Assembly (NCBI GenBank): GCA_026129485.1
Contig: JAHCHY010000005.1
Location: 124,001 to 188,000, forward strand
DNA length: 64,000 nucleotides
Direction of reading: 5' to 3'
Source: Cyclobacteriaceae bacterium
GTDB lineage: Bacteria > Bacteroidota > Bacteroidia > Cytophagales > Cyclobacteriaceae
Every line of letters starts with the position of its first letter. The stretch's first letter is position 1. Position numbers and translations under genes: made by a program. Under the pieces are notes generated by a model. The model saw only the letters and a list, made by a program, of their open reading frames with translations, did not search any database and was not told the DNA's origin. Positions 36,621 through 44,889 of this stretch are shown here, in pieces.

Positions 36621-38621
36621 GCCCTCTTATTATGTGGAGTACTTTCTTCCTCATTATTTGCACAGGATATGCAGGAAATACAAATTGCCAACGAATACCT
36701 GCTGAAAGGCGAAAAAGAAAAAGCCATTACCCTGTATGAACAACTGGCCAAGAAAAATGAAAATACACCGCACATTCATAACAACTATTTTAACCTTTTA
36801 CTGGATGCCGGGCGTTTTGCGCAAGCAGAAGATTATGTTGAAAAACTTATCAGGCGCGATCCTCGGCTTACTTACCGTATGGATCTTGGCCTTGTGTATG
36901 CGCGTTCGGGCGATCTTACCAAAGCGGATAAATATTTTCGTGCGCTTATCAAAGCACAGGGTGATGATGCCTACAAGCTCAAATCGATGTCTGATTACCT
37001 GGCCGCACGAAACCAGGTGGAGTTTGCCATTGTGGCTTTGCAACAGGCAAGGACTGCAGCGGGAAACAATCTTTACACATTAGAGCTTGCCAACCTCTAC
37101 CGCATTTCCGGTAAACGCGACCAGATGGTACAGGAATACCTCAGTTATGTTACCCAAACACCGGCTAACATCAACTATGTAAAAAACCTGATGCAGATCC
37201 TGCTTTCGAAGCCGGAAGAACTGGAAGCGCTGGAACGACTGCTCTACGATAAGGTACAGCAAAATCAAAACTCGGAAGTATTTGCCGACCTGCTGATCTG
37301 GGTAAACCTGCAACAGAAAAATTTTTACGGAGCATTTATCCAGGCGCGTGCGTACGACAAGCGTTTTAAAAAAGATCAGTCCAAAACACTGGAGATAGCG
37401 CAGATTGCACTGAACAACCAGGATTACGAAAATGCTGACAAAGCCTACAGCTTTGTGATAAAAGAATATGCGCGAACGCCCAACGAACTTCCGGCACGCC
37501 TCGGGCTAATCCAGGCACGTGAAGCCAAAGTGAAAAAGACCTACCCCGTAAACCGCGATTCTGTTAAGTACCTGGTTACTCAGTATCAGGACTTTCGCAA
37601 TTCCTATCCCAATCATCCCAATGCCTTTGAAGCCAACCTGAATCAGGCATTGTTGTATGCCTATTATATGAACGAAAAAGATTCGGCTGTGGAAAGTCTT
37701 AACCAGCTTATTGCCAGTAACAGGGTTTCACCCAACCTGAAAGCAAGAGCAAAAATTGAGCTGGGCGATATTTACCTGCTGAAGGAAGAGCCTTGGGAAG
37801 CAACACTGTTGTACTCGCAGGTAGAAAAATCGCAGCGCGAAACACCGGTTGGTTACGAAGCCAAATTGCGCAATGCCAAACTCTCGTACTTTAAAGGAGA
37901 TTTTTTGCTGGCGCAGGAACATCTCGATATTTTAAAGCAAGCGACTTCACGCGAAATAGCCAACGATGCCATTGACCTGAGCATGCGTATAAAGGAAAAT
38001 ACATTTTACGATCCGGAAGGTTCTGCGTTGAAAGAATTTGCTTCGATCGAATTGCTGGTTGCGCAAAACAAAAATGATCTGGCTTTGGACAGGCTGAAAA
38101 ATTTCAGGGCATTCAGAAGAGTGAAGATGAGCCGCGAAGAAGCAATTCGTAAAGGCCTGTGGTCGCCCGAAAAGCAACTCAATGAGCAAGAGCTGCAGGA
38201 TTTAAAACAGCAGTTGGAGAAACAAAAGCAGGATATGATCTCAGGGAATAAGTCTGGTGATAAGCCTGCCCCGGATTCAGTTTGGGTTGATGAGCTGGTA
38301 AATACTGACCGGCTGGGAATAAAAGATGACGTGTACTGGCTGGAGGCCAACCTGCGTATGAAGCGCGGAGAGTTTGAGCAAGCGTATGCATTACTTGAAA
38401 AAATACTGGCGGAATTCGCAGACGATATATTGGCCGATGACGCTTTCTTTTTGCAGGGCGAATTGCAGGAGCGTTACCTTAAAAACAAAGACAAGGCTAT
38501 GGAAATTTACCGCGAGTTTCTAAACCGCTTTCCTGGAAGTGTTTTTGCGGCCGAAGCCCGAAAACGCTACCGCATTTTGCGCGGAGATTTTTCAGAAGCG
38601 GAAAGCTTGCCTAAGTTTTGA
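36564..38621 (+). CDS. Secreted TPR-repeat protein
   Basis: A 685-aa protein. A signal peptide with a long basic N-region precedes ALLLCGVLSSSLFAQ. Many tetratricopeptide-like helical repeats follow (for example YLLKGEKEKAITLYEQLAKK and YENADKAYSFVIKEYARTPN). A Gln/Lys-rich coiled part lies near residues 535-565, and two more TPR-like repeats lie at the C-terminus. It is probably a periplasmic scaffold protein. Its first 20 codons are extremely A/T-rich and fall in the proposed origin unwinding region, so the start is less certain than the rest. Confidence 0.82.
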   Translation: MHTGNDNYKNFKYYIIRIQALLLCGVLSSSLFAQDMQEIQIANEYLLKGEKEKAITLYEQLAKKNENTPHIHNNYFNLLLDAGRFAQAEDYVEKLIRRDPRLTYRMDLGLVYARSGDLTKADKYFRALIKAQGDDAYKLKSMSDYLAARNQVEFAIVALQQARTAAGNNLYTLELANLYRISGKRDQMVQEYLSYVTQTPANINYVKNLMQILLSKPEELEALERLLYDKVQQNQNSEVFADLLIWVNLQQKNFYGAFIQARAYDKRFKKDQSKTLEIAQIALNNQDYENADKAYSFVIKEYARTPNELPARLGLIQAREAKVKKTYPVNRDSVKYLVTQYQDFRNSYPNHPNAFEANLNQALLYAYYMNEKDSAVESLNQLIASNRVSPNLKARAKIELGDIYLLKEEPWEATLLYSQVEKSQRETPVGYEAKLRNAKLSYFKGDFLLAQEHLDILKQATSREIANDAIDLSMRIKENTFYDPEGSALKEFASIELLVAQNKNDLALDRLKNFRAFRRVKMSREEAIRKGLWSPEKQLNEQELQDLKQQLEKQKQDMISGNKSGDKPAPDSVWVDELVNTDRLGIKDDVYWLEANLRMKRGEFEQAYALLEKILAEFADDILADDAFFLQGELQERYLKNKDKAMEIYREFLNRFPGSVFAAEARKRYRILRGDFSEAESLPKF

Positions 38622-38728
38622 AGCCGGTAATGAGAAAAGTTTTTCTTTTTCATTGTTTCTGGCATTAATTTCATGTCTTTAAGTCTTTCGAAAGGGAAAA
38701 CATAACAAAGTTATAACAGCCTCTAAAA

Positions 38729-41704
38729 TCAATTCTTCTTTTTCTTCAACAGGTTCTGGAGCTTGTCCTCAAGCGCCTTTTGAGCCTCCTGTTTTACATC
38801 GGTTTTAGTTGAGTCAATAGTTGTGGTTTTTGCTGTGGTATCTTTTTTAGGACTCAGCAGATTGTTAAGTGCGTCTTTTGGTTTTTCTCCTGCCAGCAGA
38901 CCCTCAACAGCCTGCTTGCCTTTTTCCTGCGCGGCCGCAGTTACAGCTTCTTTCACCTGCTCTTTTTGTTCCTGTGCAAGCAGGGTTACTTTAGGATCGG
39001 TGAATGAGCCACCCAACCCGATCTGCAAAGGAACTTCTGAAGTAGAATTGTTGCTGCCTGCATATTGATTAACCAAACCCTGGAATTGCGAACCTAATTT
39101 ACCGGCCGGTACATTCATCTTCAACGCGTAATTGATGCCGCCATTCAGGTTAGTGCTTCCGCTTACGCTGGTTACATAATTACCAAACTTCACGTTGAAT
39201 GGTTTTACGCTCAACTGGCCGTCTTTGATGGAGGCAGACATCAGCACGTCTTTTAAGGTAACATTGTCGGCATCGTCTAACTTGGTTAGCGAGGTTATGC
39301 CCGAAACAAGCTTCGATTGCGTAAGCGATGCCTGCGCTATGTTGATCAGACCGCTTCCGTTTACGGTATTCATTAAAGGCATCATATCCTGGCCCAGCTC
39401 ACCGCTGATCTTGAAATCGGTGCCAAAGTTTCCGTTTACCAATCCGGCAATTGGCGCATAAGTTTTAACAATAGAGAATGAATTGGCAGCCTGCTGCACG
39501 CTCATGTTGTCGATCTTCAGGCCGAAATCATAAAGCGGGTGGTTAATGTCTTTGGTGTTGTAGGCACCGGTTACCGTAAAGGCCCCGCCAAGCAAATTGA
39601 ACTTAACACCATTCAGGTTGGCCACACCGTCTTTTACAATTATATCGCCCGTGGCATTGCTGATAACAAAATCCATCATCTTCACGGTTTTGATGTTAGA
39701 GTGAAGAATGAAATCGATATTTTGCGGAACCGGAATAACACCCAACGAACTATTGTCAGTTGTGGTTTCTGCTGTTCCGGTGTCGGTCATAAACTCATTC
39801 AAATCGAGCAGCGTGGAATTGAAGCTTACATTTCCCTTTATGGTTTCGTTGCCGAACACATACCCGATGTAATTGCTGATGGCCCCGCTTACCGCGAAAT
39901 CACTTTTGCCAATGGTGCCCGAAGTATTTTTCAGTTCAATTTTTTTCGGATCGAATACGGCTTCGGATTGTGCGATGGTTACGGCATAGGGTAAATCGGT
40001 GGAATTAAATTTAAAATCTTTTAACGAGGCGCTGCCACTGGTGGGAAGCTTATCGTAACGGCTGGCTTTCACATCCGAGTATTTGCCTTTCGTTTTAATG
40101 TCGGCCTTCACCTTTCCGGCAAGCGTCATGCCTTCTACCGGAAATATTCTGGTAATCTTTTCAAGATCAATTCCGCCTTTGGCGTCCAGATCCCAGGTGT
40201 AATCGTCTAAGTTCTGAAGGCTTAAATTCCCGCCAAAGCTTTCTCCATCCATTAGCATACCAAAATCGGTAACCGTAACAAATGTTTCGGCCATTTTACC
40301 CGAGGCATTTTTAATGGAAGAAGTAAAACGAAGCTTCTCAAGCGGCAACGGAAACTCAGCCGATTTTACATAACCATCTTTAAGTGTTAGTGAAGCATTT
40401 ACAGCCGGAATGATTTTTTTAAGACTGTCATACACGCCTTTGGCGGAAGCATCAACCGTAAAAAGGCCGGCCATGCTCAGGCCCTCCATCGGGAACATTT
40501 TTCCAAGCTCGGCAAGATTAAGCGAAGCCTTTACCTGCCCATCCATGCGGTAGTCTTTCAGGTTTTCAATCAGCAGGCGTGCATCTACCGGGTTCGATCC
40601 GAAATCAAGATGTAATTTCTTCAGATCAACCAATGTGTTTTCAATTACGCCTGTTTTGTTATCCACCAGCAGGTCCATGTTAATGTTCGTAATAGCTGTG
40701 GGCAGATCGGGATATTTGAACATGGCATCATCCACTTTCAGGTTCAGGTTAAAGGCAGGCATTTGCGTATCGCTGAAAATGCCTTTTACAAAACCGGAGA
40801 AAACGAGGTCGCCTTTGGTTTCAATCTTTCCGAAATCCTGTGTGTAAACCCCGGGCACCAGCGAGAGCAGGCTCTTGAATGTATTTTCCGGACTGCTGAA
40901 CGAAATGTCCATACCGTAATCGTTCTCATTCATTTTGAACCAGCCTTCCGCGCTCAGCGCAAAATCGTTTAAATGTGTTACGTTTTCTTTAAAGGTATAG
41001 CGTGTGTAGTCTTCGCTAATTCCGATAACAGCATCTACCACGGCCTGCTTGTTGGTAATGTACTCCACACCGTCAAAGCGAACCGTAATGCCCTCAAGAG
41101 CAGTTTTGGTTTTAAGATCAAATTCTTTCTCGTTAAAGTTTCCGCTGCCGGTGTGGTTCAATCCACGAATAGAAGTATAGAACGGAATGGAAGCATCATC
41201 ATAGATTAACTCCCCGTTTATAATCTCCCAATGATCGATACCAAAAGAAAACGAACCGGGTTCTTCTTCAACAACGCTTACCGTATCGGTTGAAGGATAA
41301 GCAATGTCATAATTTGCACGGCCATCGGCCAGCACCTTAACGGTGATCTGTGGTTCGACCAGCGTAATTCCTTTCAGGCGAAGCCGATCTCCGAAAAGAA
41401 CATCTTTCAGGTTTACTTCAACATCGAGGCGTTGAACCACAAACAAAGGCGTACCTTCAAAAGGAGCGCGGTTAAATACACCCAGCTCTTTTATCTCGGC
41501 TGTAATGTTGGGGAAATTCCGGAACACCGACAGGCTGAAGTTGTTCACATCAAAAACCACATCGGCATTTACATTCTTTTCAATTTCTTTGTCGATAGCT
41601 GCTTTAATATTATCCTTAAACACAACCGGAACAATAAACGCGGCTGCAATCAGCAGAACCAAAACAACAGCAAGACCAATCAGGATTTTCTTTACGATTT
41701 TCAT
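38729..41704 (-). CDS. AsmA-family membrane protein
   Basis: A 991-aa protein. One N-terminal membrane segment (KILIGLAVVLVLLIAAAFIV) is followed by a long series of beta-strand repeats of the AsmA/TamB-like bridge type (PNITAEIKELGVFN, LRLKGITLVEPQITVKVLADG). The C-terminal region is low in complexity and Lys/Thr-rich (KDTTAKTTTIDSTKTD). AsmA-like proteins span the periplasm and help move lipids to the outer membrane. The frame is open to 41725; ATG 41704 puts the start right before the membrane anchor. Confidence 0.9.
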   Translation of the reverse strand: MKIVKKILIGLAVVLVLLIAAAFIVPVVFKDNIKAAIDKEIEKNVNADVVFDVNNFSLSVFRNFPNITAEIKELGVFNRAPFEGTPLFVVQRLDVEVNLKDVLFGDRLRLKGITLVEPQITVKVLADGRANYDIAYPSTDTVSVVEEEPGSFSFGIDHWEIINGELIYDDASIPFYTSIRGLNHTGSGNFNEKEFDLKTKTALEGITVRFDGVEYITNKQAVVDAVIGISEDYTRYTFKENVTHLNDFALSAEGWFKMNENDYGMDISFSSPENTFKSLLSLVPGVYTQDFGKIETKGDLVFSGFVKGIFSDTQMPAFNLNLKVDDAMFKYPDLPTAITNINMDLLVDNKTGVIENTLVDLKKLHLDFGSNPVDARLLIENLKDYRMDGQVKASLNLAELGKMFPMEGLSMAGLFTVDASAKGVYDSLKKIIPAVNASLTLKDGYVKSAEFPLPLEKLRFTSSIKNASGKMAETFVTVTDFGMLMDGESFGGNLSLQNLDDYTWDLDAKGGIDLEKITRIFPVEGMTLAGKVKADIKTKGKYSDVKASRYDKLPTSGSASLKDFKFNSTDLPYAVTIAQSEAVFDPKKIELKNTSGTIGKSDFAVSGAISNYIGYVFGNETIKGNVSFNSTLLDLNEFMTDTGTAETTTDNSSLGVIPVPQNIDFILHSNIKTVKMMDFVISNATGDIIVKDGVANLNGVKFNLLGGAFTVTGAYNTKDINHPLYDFGLKIDNMSVQQAANSFSIVKTYAPIAGLVNGNFGTDFKISGELGQDMMPLMNTVNGSGLINIAQASLTQSKLVSGITSLTKLDDADNVTLKDVLMSASIKDGQLSVKPFNVKFGNYVTSVSGSTNLNGGINYALKMNVPAGKLGSQFQGLVNQYAGSNNSTSEVPLQIGLGGSFTDPKVTLLAQEQKEQVKEAVTAAAQEKGKQAVEGLLAGEKPKDALNNLLSPKKDTTAKTTTIDSTKTDVKQEAQKALEDKLQNLLKKKKN

Positions 41705-41805
41705 AGCGAGAGTGAAACAACGCACAAAATTAGCAAAACAGAAGGCAACAATGTGCGCCTTTAAGGATGACTTGCAGAATAACGCTGTACTTTACATCCT
41801 GTTGC

Positions 41806-43236
41806 CTACATCCACCGCAACATGAGGTTAATCGTGCGTTTTACGCGGTTCGTAAAGGGGGGGTGCAGGAAGTAGCTCATCGTTATGCCCCGCTTTTGTT
41901 TCAGCACCGGTTTTTCGTTGGAAAAAGCGAGAAAACCATAACGTCCGTGAGCCTTGCCAAAGCCACTGGCATTAATGCCGCCAAAGGGCAGGTTGGGATG
42001 CGTGAACTGCAGCATACACTCATTTATACAAACCGCCCCGGCCGAAACCGCCTGTGTGATCTTTTCCTGAAAGGATCTGCGCGTGCTGAATATATACAGC
42101 GCGAGGGGCCTGGGCTTGCCCAGCACAACGGGCAGAATTTCGTCTTCGCTGCTGTAGGAGATAATGGGAAGCACAGGCCCGAAAATTTCTTCTTCCATGA
42201 TTTTGGAGTCAGGCGAAACCTGGCTCAGGATAACCGGGTGGAAGAAAAGCTGTGCAGCGTCAGACGGGCCGTTCAATTCAACTTTGGCACCGCGTTGTAT
42301 GGCATCCTGCACCAAACTATCAATGCGATTGAAGTTGCGTGCATTTACAATACGGGCATAGTCTGGCGATTGTGGTGTAATGGTTCCGTTTTCAGCATAC
42401 AGCTTGCTTATCTGTTCCTTTAACCTGTCGATAAACTCACGCTCCACCGTTTTATCGACCAGCACGTAATCGGGGGCTACGCAAGCCTGTCCGGTGTTTA
42501 AAAGCTTGCCAAAAGCAATCCGCCTGGCAGCATCTGCAAGATTGGCCGATGAATCAATTATAGTGGGTGATTTGCCCCCAAGCTCAAGCGTTACGGAAGC
42601 AAGATGCTCGGCCGCAGCACGCATTACAATTTTGCCTACTCCGGTGCTGCCCGTAAAGAAGATGTGATGGAAAGGAAGCTTAAGCAATTGTGTGGCAGCT
42701 TGTGCATCGCCCTCCACAACGGTTACCAGGTCTTCGGGAAAAAACTCAGCAACCATTTCGCGCAGCAATGCCGAAGTGTGCGGAGTAAATTCAGACGGCT
42801 TGATAATGGCTGTATTGCCGGCAGCGAGGCATGAAACCAAAGGCTCTATGGTAAGCATAAAAGGAAAATTCCACGGCCCGATAACCAGGCATACACCTTT
42901 AGGTTCGTAATGAATTTCTGAAGAAGTACCGAGGTAAGTTAGCGGGGCATCCACCGGTTCGGGCGCTACCCAGTTTACAAGGTTAGCCACCGTGTGCTTG
43001 ATGCTGCTTACAACCGGGTAGATTTCGGTTATATCAACTTCGGTTGCCGATTTTCCAAGATCGGCTTTAAGCGCTTTTTGAATGCGATCCCGGTTTTTCA
43101 GCACATATTCTTCCAGCTTTTTCAGCAGCTTTTTGCGCGACTGCCAGGGCTCGCTGCGCAGCTTCTGGCTGTAGGCCACTTGCTTTTCGAACAATGCGTT
43201 ATAATCAGTATTCACTAAAACCGCCTCTTTTTCCAT
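41806..43236 (-). CDS. Aldehyde dehydrogenase (NAD(P)-dependent)
   Basis: A 476-aa ALDH of the class-3/coniferyl-aldehyde type, judged by length and the absence of a long N-terminal extension. It carries GPWNFPFMLTIEPLVSCLAAGN, the nucleotide loop FTGSTGVGK, Glu218 in TLELGGKSP and catalytic Cys252 in NTGQACVAPDYV. It oxidises aldehydes to acids; the substrate cannot be told. It is transcribed divergently from the transglutaminase-like gene across a 145-base gap that holds four direct repeats. Confidence 0.93.
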   Translation of the reverse strand: MEKEAVLVNTDYNALFEKQVAYSQKLRSEPWQSRKKLLKKLEEYVLKNRDRIQKALKADLGKSATEVDITEIYPVVSSIKHTVANLVNWVAPEPVDAPLTYLGTSSEIHYEPKGVCLVIGPWNFPFMLTIEPLVSCLAAGNTAIIKPSEFTPHTSALLREMVAEFFPEDLVTVVEGDAQAATQLLKLPFHHIFFTGSTGVGKIVMRAAAEHLASVTLELGGKSPTIIDSSANLADAARRIAFGKLLNTGQACVAPDYVLVDKTVEREFIDRLKEQISKLYAENGTITPQSPDYARIVNARNFNRIDSLVQDAIQRGAKVELNGPSDAAQLFFHPVILSQVSPDSKIMEEEIFGPVLPIISYSSEDEILPVVLGKPRPLALYIFSTRRSFQEKITQAVSAGAVCINECMLQFTHPNLPFGGINASGFGKAHGRYGFLAFSNEKPVLKQKRGITMSYFLHPPFTNRVKRTINLMLRWM

Positions 43237-43301
43237 AATTACCCGGATTGCCTGTGAAAGTTAATAAATGGCGCCCCAAATACAATCCGGGGAACTACCC
43301 G

Positions 43302-43350
43302 ATGTTACGTCAATGTTACCTGTATTTGTATAATGTTACGTTAATGTTAA
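43302..43350. repeat. Four ATGTTA-C/A direct repeats with 11-base spacing
   Basis: ATGTTAC at 43302-43308, 43313-43319 and 43333-43339, and ATGTTAA at 43344-43350. The two members of each pair are exactly 11 bases apart (one helical turn), and the pairs are 31 bases apart. This is the layout of tandem sites bound by OmpR/PhoB-class regulators. They precede the transglutaminase-like gene by 31 bases and the aldehyde dehydrogenase start by 65 bases. Confidence 0.5.
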
Positions 43351-43381
43351 CTTTATACTGGATCTGATTAATATTGAGGTA

Positions 43382-44182
43382 ATGTTGCGGGTTGTGATCG
43401 GTGGTTTGATGATAATTTTCGCTTTTGTGCAAGCGGATGGGCAGCAACTATTAACCGACCTGATCCATACATCCGCACCGCAAAAAACCGAAACCATTAC
43501 CAGGAGGGTTGATGCATTTGTTACCCGGCTGGCCGGGAAAAGAGAAAGCCACACCGAAAAGGAATTTCTTCAGCTGATTTTCGCGGAGGCTCATCGCAGA
43601 CATTTTAAAACCTATAAGCCGTACACCCGGTTTTCAGAAGTTTTTGATAAAGGCAGATATGATTGCCTGAGCGCGACAAGCTTTCTGGCAGTAGTGTTGC
43701 AGGCATTTGAATATGATTTTCACATCGTTGAAACGAACTACCATATTTTTATTTCGGTGCAAACAAGCTCAGGCCCGGTATTACTGGAATCAACTGACCG
43801 GTTGAATGGTTTTGTGGAGGATGTGGATCAGATACAGGAAAGAATAACATCGTACAGGCAAAACAAGCTGCAGGCAGCAGACGGCAACAAGGTTTACCAT
43901 CAGTTTGATCTGAATCTTTACCAGGTTGTTAAGCCTCATCAACTTTCCGGCTTGCTACTGTTCAATCAGGCTATTGTGGCATTTAACAACCGGGATCTTG
44001 CTGATAGCGCGGAAAAACTGAAAAGAGCAGTTCAGATTTACGATTCACCCAGAACATCAGAGTTCGCGGCCATTCTCATCACGGCAATTATACACAGCTC
44101 TATCCACGATGAAATAAAAAAGGAACTGATCAGTCCCTTTTCAAAATACCTGCACAGCAGCAATACGGTTGCCGCCCGCTAA
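43382..44182 (+). CDS. Secreted transglutaminase-like protein
   Basis: A 266-aa protein with a signal peptide (VVIGGLMIIFAFVQADG) and a papain/transglutaminase-like core. Cys95 in RYDCLSATSF, His121 in NYHIFISV and Asp139 in ESTDRL have the order and spacing of a transglutaminase-like catalytic triad. The C-terminal third is helical. The substrate is unknown. It ends in a 4-base overlap with the convergent OmpA-family gene. Confidence 0.65.
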   Translation: MLRVVIGGLMIIFAFVQADGQQLLTDLIHTSAPQKTETITRRVDAFVTRLAGKRESHTEKEFLQLIFAEAHRRHFKTYKPYTRFSEVFDKGRYDCLSATSFLAVVLQAFEYDFHIVETNYHIFISVQTSSGPVLLESTDRLNGFVEDVDQIQERITSYRQNKLQAADGNKVYHQFDLNLYQVVKPHQLSGLLLFNQAIVAFNNRDLADSAEKLKRAVQIYDSPRTSEFAAILITAIIHSSIHDEIKKELISPFSKYLHSSNTVAAR

Positions 44183-44886
44183 TTTTCAAGAACCCGTAAC
44201 TCCACCCTGCGGTTCAGGGCGTGTGCCGTTTCCGTATCTTCCTGGCTTATAGGCTGGGTGCCGCCAAAAGCTTTCGTCTTGATCTTGCTTTTGCTGCCGC
44301 CTTTGGAAACGAGGTAACTCTTAACCGCCTTAACCCGCTCTTCCGATAATTTGAGATTGGCATTGGCGTTTCCGCGTGTATCGGTATGCCCTTCCAGCTG
44401 AATGACCATGCGTGGGTTTCGCTTCAGCATGGTTACGACTTCGTCCAGCTCGGCATGAGAAGAAGCCGAAATGGTAGAGCGCCCCGCTTCAAAATTCAAA
44501 TCGTTAAGGCGCATTACTTTTCCTACCGTGTGCGTGTCTTCGGCATTGTGCGATGCAGAAGATGGCAAAGCAAGCTCAATGTGCCGGATAACCTTACGCT
44601 CCCCGTCTGCTTCCGCAGGATCCAGCACATATTTGGCCGGAGCAAAACCATTTGCTTCAACAATAATAGAATACTTCTCATTATCATAAAGCGGAAACGA
44701 AAATGAAGTTCCGGAGAAGAAGCCCACCTTGCTGCCATAGGGTAAGCTCTGGTAAGAGATCCTGGCCACTACCGGCTCCTTGGTAGCTGCGCTGGTAATG
44801 TTACCCTGTGCATAAATCAGGGTATCGGCCTGCGCAAATACGGTTGATGTAAAACCGACAAGCAAGACAGAAAAAAGAATCTTCAT
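44179..44886 (-). CDS. OmpA-family protein (small)
   Basis: A 235-aa outer-membrane protein. A signal peptide (VLLVGFTSTVFAQ) precedes a beta-sandwich domain, and the C-terminal OmpA peptidoglycan-binding domain carries LNFEAGRSTI, LEGHTDTRGNANANLKLSEE and ALNRRVELRV. It lies 3 bases behind a larger OmpA protein gene, so the two form an operon. It probably anchors the outer membrane to peptidoglycan. Confidence 0.9.
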   Translation of the reverse strand: MKILFSVLLVGFTSTVFAQADTLIYAQGNITSAATKEPVVARISYQSLPYGSKVGFFSGTSFSFPLYDNEKYSIIVEANGFAPAKYVLDPAEADGERKVIRHIELALPSSASHNAEDTHTVGKVMRLNDLNFEAGRSTISASSHAELDEVVTMLKRNPRMVIQLEGHTDTRGNANANLKLSEERVKAVKSYLVSKGGSKSKIKTKAFGGTQPISQEDTETAHALNRRVELRVLEN

Positions 44887-44889
44887 TTT

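Noticed and set aside
40659-40667. DnaA-box-like TTATCCACC inside the AsmA-like gene
   Set aside because: A single one-mismatch site inside coding sequence is expected by chance and has no neighbours.
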